Positions 33,805 to 35,593 of a stretch of 35,593 bases of DNA are shown one piece after another. Within the stretch, counting starts at the first letter, position 1; every line of letters begins with the position of its first letter. The notes under the pieces were generated by a model, which did not search any database, was not told where the DNA came from, and saw only the letters and a program-made list of their open reading frames with translations. This stretch comes from Candidatus Heimdallarchaeota archaeon. Its GTDB lineage: Archaea; Asgardarchaeota; Heimdallarchaeia; Hodarchaeales; Hodarchaeaceae. The stretch covers positions 1,045,743 through 1,081,335 of the forward strand of contig CP070665.1 in assembly GCA_020351745.1 (NCBI GenBank), read 5' to 3'. A program made the translations under genes and the position numbers.

Positions 33805-35109
33805 TTATCTGTCAGATTTACTATTATTGTTATTTTTAATGTCAGGTTTTACTTGGTATTCTAAAACCTGTTCACTGACTAGTTTCAATAGTCCTACTCC
33901 TTTAGTAGAATCACCTACCATGAATAGGGAGGTATCTTGAGTATTGTTTGTTGCCCACCTCAATGCAATAGCGTTCGATCCCTGTTGGGACAAAACCATC
34001 TGAATCAAATCAGTACGAAACAATCGTGAGCTAATATTGTTAATTGCTATGAAGATCTGGCATATAAAGGCATGTTTTTTCGCTACACGGATAGTGCTAG
34101 TTCGTAGTATTTCAACTTTGTCCACACTGCACCGTAAAAGGGATACATCTGTAATAATTGGTTTAAAGCTCTTGAGTAATTCGAAGCTCTTATCTAAAAA
34201 TTGATTTTGATGGTATAGACTGCTTTCATCCTTAATTGACATAGTATACCTCGATATGTAAGGTTGTGGATTACTAGAACTTTCGATGTTCAAATGCCAT
34301 AGAATTTCCCGAAAGTTTCGGAATAAGCTCCCGAGACGCCCTTTGCCTGAACTAAAAGCAATAATAAAGTTATTCCGAATATATGTTAAGTAAAATTGTT
34401 GATTACTATAAGTTTTTCCATGTATTTCGATGGGAAGTGCATCAAAGAAGGTTCCAAATGTCTTTAGCTCACGCTCATAATCCTGCAAAAGTAAAGGGAT
34501 TGTATTCACTAATGAAATTATATCTGGAGATAAAATTATGTTATGAACAGCTCGGATTGTACCATCTGAAACTAGTACTGTCTCTGAATCAGTACAAATT
34601 TCACTGATTCGATTTTGAAGTGTATGATCAATTTTAGTTAAAAGGACTTTCTTAATGTTATTGAATACCTTATTCAAGGAATAAGCTTTTTGTTTATTGT
34701 TGTTTTGAAATTTTATTTCTTGGATGGCATCCTGAAGAATATTTGAAAAAGCAAGAGAGTGTTGTAATACTTTATCCTGATGAATACGTGGGATAAACAG
34801 CATGAAACTTTCAATTCGATTTTTTCCTCTGGCTTCAGAATCGGCAATCGTGAAAGAGTGGATTAATACACGGCCTTGGATGCCTGTAACATTAATCGGA
34901 ATAATTGCAGTCTCTGGTTCCCCTGTTGGCTCACCTACACCAATTGCCATTGTAAATAACGTGGTTGTGACACCTTGAAGAATTATTTTCGGGATTTCTA
35001 ATTCATGAGTCAGATAAGATTTTAAAACAGGGCCATGTTCTTCATCAAAGACTATATGAGCCAAAAAAAAATTAATAGGAATGTCTTCTGACGTTTTAAA
35101 AGTTCCCAT
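33805..35109 (-). CDS. Longin/roadblock-like protein heading the repair operon
   Basis: A 434-residue protein, not a recognised named family. The N-terminal FFLAHIVFDEEHGPVLKSYLTHEL, then a strand-rich part ending GRVLIHSFTIADSE and FMLFIPRIH, has the longin pattern seen in NPRL/FLCN- and DENN-type N domains. A second unit (GTFFDALPIEIHGKTYSNQQFYLTYIRNNFIIAFSS and a helix) and a third strand-helix stretch near the C terminus look like further roadblock-type domains. I infer a multi-longin protein that could serve a small GTPase or nucleotide-sensing complex. ATG 35109 has AAAGGTGAG about ten bases before it; GTG 35124 is an in-frame alternative. It precedes endonuclease Q by 15 bases, so the three genes form one operon. 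Confidence 0.6.
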   Translation of the reverse strand: MGTFKTSEDIPINFFLAHIVFDEEHGPVLKSYLTHELEIPKIILQGVTTTLFTMAIGVGEPTGEPETAIIPINVTGIQGRVLIHSFTIADSEARGKNRIESFMLFIPRIHQDKVLQHSLAFSNILQDAIQEIKFQNNNKQKAYSLNKVFNNIKKVLLTKIDHTLQNRISEICTDSETVLVSDGTIRAVHNIILSPDIISLVNTIPLLLQDYERELKTFGTFFDALPIEIHGKTYSNQQFYLTYIRNNFIIAFSSGKGRLGSLFRNFREILWHLNIESSSNPQPYISRYTMSIKDESSLYHQNQFLDKSFELLKSFKPIITDVSLLRCSVDKVEILRTSTIRVAKKHAFICQIFIAINNISSRLFRTDLIQMVLSQQGSNAIALRWATNNTQDTSLFMVGDSTKGVGLLKLVSEQVLEYQVKPDIKNNNNSKSDR

Positions 35110-35318
35110 GATTGTAGGGCTCACCTTTTGCCTATTAAAATCAAATTGAAAAGTACTTTCAATCTTTTGGTGAAATCAATCTTCATATAGATTCTTCTTA
35201 TATCCTCAATTAAGTGTTTTTAATTACTTATACGAAAATATCGCTCCATTTCTTAGATCTAGAGAAAATAAAATCTTAAAATGTCACAAGATAATGAAGG
35301 CATGAGAGAATAAAAAAT

Positions 35319-35591
35319 TTAAGATTCAGACTCTTTCTTCTTTATCAAATCGATTATTTCTTCCCATTCTTTCTCTTGTTTTGATTTTTTTGGGGAATTC
35401 AAACGATTTTCTATTCCTAGAATATTTAAAGCCCATTGGCGCTCTTTTTCACGTTTTTGTGCCCTCTTCTCTTGGCGGTGTTCTGCTGCATTAATCCAAG
35501 TCTCTAGTGCGGCTTCTTGTATACCACATGTAATACAGACATATAGTTTTTCCTCAGGATTCCAATATAGTGTTCCCTTCTTACAATTAGT
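35319..35591 (-). CDS. Zinc-ribbon and coiled-coil protein, 3' part
   Basis: A minus-strand frame enters from the right edge of the window and ends at TAA 35321-35319 after 90 visible codons. The visible part begins TNCKKGTLYWNPEEKLYVCITCGIQEAALETW, a zinc ribbon with a C-x2-C pair (the other pair is partly outside the window), and continues as a highly charged helix (HRQEKRAQKREKERQW, KQEKEWEEIIDLIKKK). It is not recognised. Archaeal proteins of this shape often bind nucleic acid or associate with transcription and repair complexes. The start is outside the window. Because it ends 210 bases upstream of the longin-like gene on the same strand, it might belong to the same operon. Confidence 0.6.
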   Translation of the reverse strand, partial: TNCKKGTLYWNPEEKLYVCITCGIQEAALETWINAAEHRQEKRAQKREKERQWALNILGIENRLNSPKKSKQEKEWEEIIDLIKKKESES

Positions 35592-35593
35592 GC

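Overview
The window looks like a chromosomal segment of an Asgard (Promethearchaeota) archaeon. The core machinery is archaeal: the helicase-nuclease Hef, an NreA-type repair protein, endonuclease Q, Cdc48, a DUF61 protein, ribose-1,5-bisphosphate isomerase, PAC2 and CinA-like proteins. Alongside it are genes with a eukaryote-like flavour: an Arf-type GTPase fused to a roadblock/longin-like domain, two more longin/roadblock-like proteins, a membrane-anchored RING protein, a protein with ten consecutive prolines, and a divergent tubulin/FtsZ-family GTPase. The DNA is AT-rich, gene starts mix ATG, GTG and TTG, and many genes have TATA-like boxes upstream. I cannot place it below phylum level from sequence alone. 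No tRNA, rRNA, CRISPR array or intact insertion sequence was seen.

Layout. 1-902 is the end of a multispanning GT-C-like glycosyltransferase. 928-3953 holds two small proteins and Hef. 4377-6301 is a three-gene plus-strand group: a beta-rich protein possibly of Tubby/LURP-one fold, a polyproline protein and a small helical protein. 6302-7248 is mostly non-coding, with a decayed minus-strand reading frame and a repeat cluster. 7249-10101 is a tightly overlapping cassette of two ORC/Cdc6- or ExeA-like AAA+ ATPases with C-terminal winged helices and a restriction-endonuclease-fold protein. 10106-11336 carries a DUF61 protein and a membrane-anchored extracytoplasmic FKBP-like protein. 11628-13450 has two receiver-only response regulators, the first with Glu in place of the phosphorylated Asp, then a PAC2 protein. 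13468-16265 has a PD-(D/E)XK-fold protein, the RING protein and a sugar nucleotidyltransferase. 16396-17136 is a longin-like protein.

17161-24207 is the most striking part: four minus-strand genes, read in the order 1170-aa helical protein, tubulin/FtsZ-like GTPase, 359-aa helical protein, 284-aa coiled coil with a zinc-knuckle tail. A duplicated promoter/start module lies just upstream. It looks like a dedicated cytoskeletal or membrane-remodelling locus and is my best candidate for an undescribed system.

24581-30963 carries a CinA-like protein, Cdc48, the GTPase fusion, ribose-1,5-bisphosphate isomerase and an acidic hypothetical protein. 31096-35109 is a minus-strand operon of a longin/roadblock-like protein, endonuclease Q and NreA, which points to DNA repair. 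The window ends inside a small zinc-ribbon protein gene.

All function calls rest on motif reading by eye; no search was run. Fold-level calls (longin, Tubby-like, tubulin subtype) need profile searches or structure prediction.
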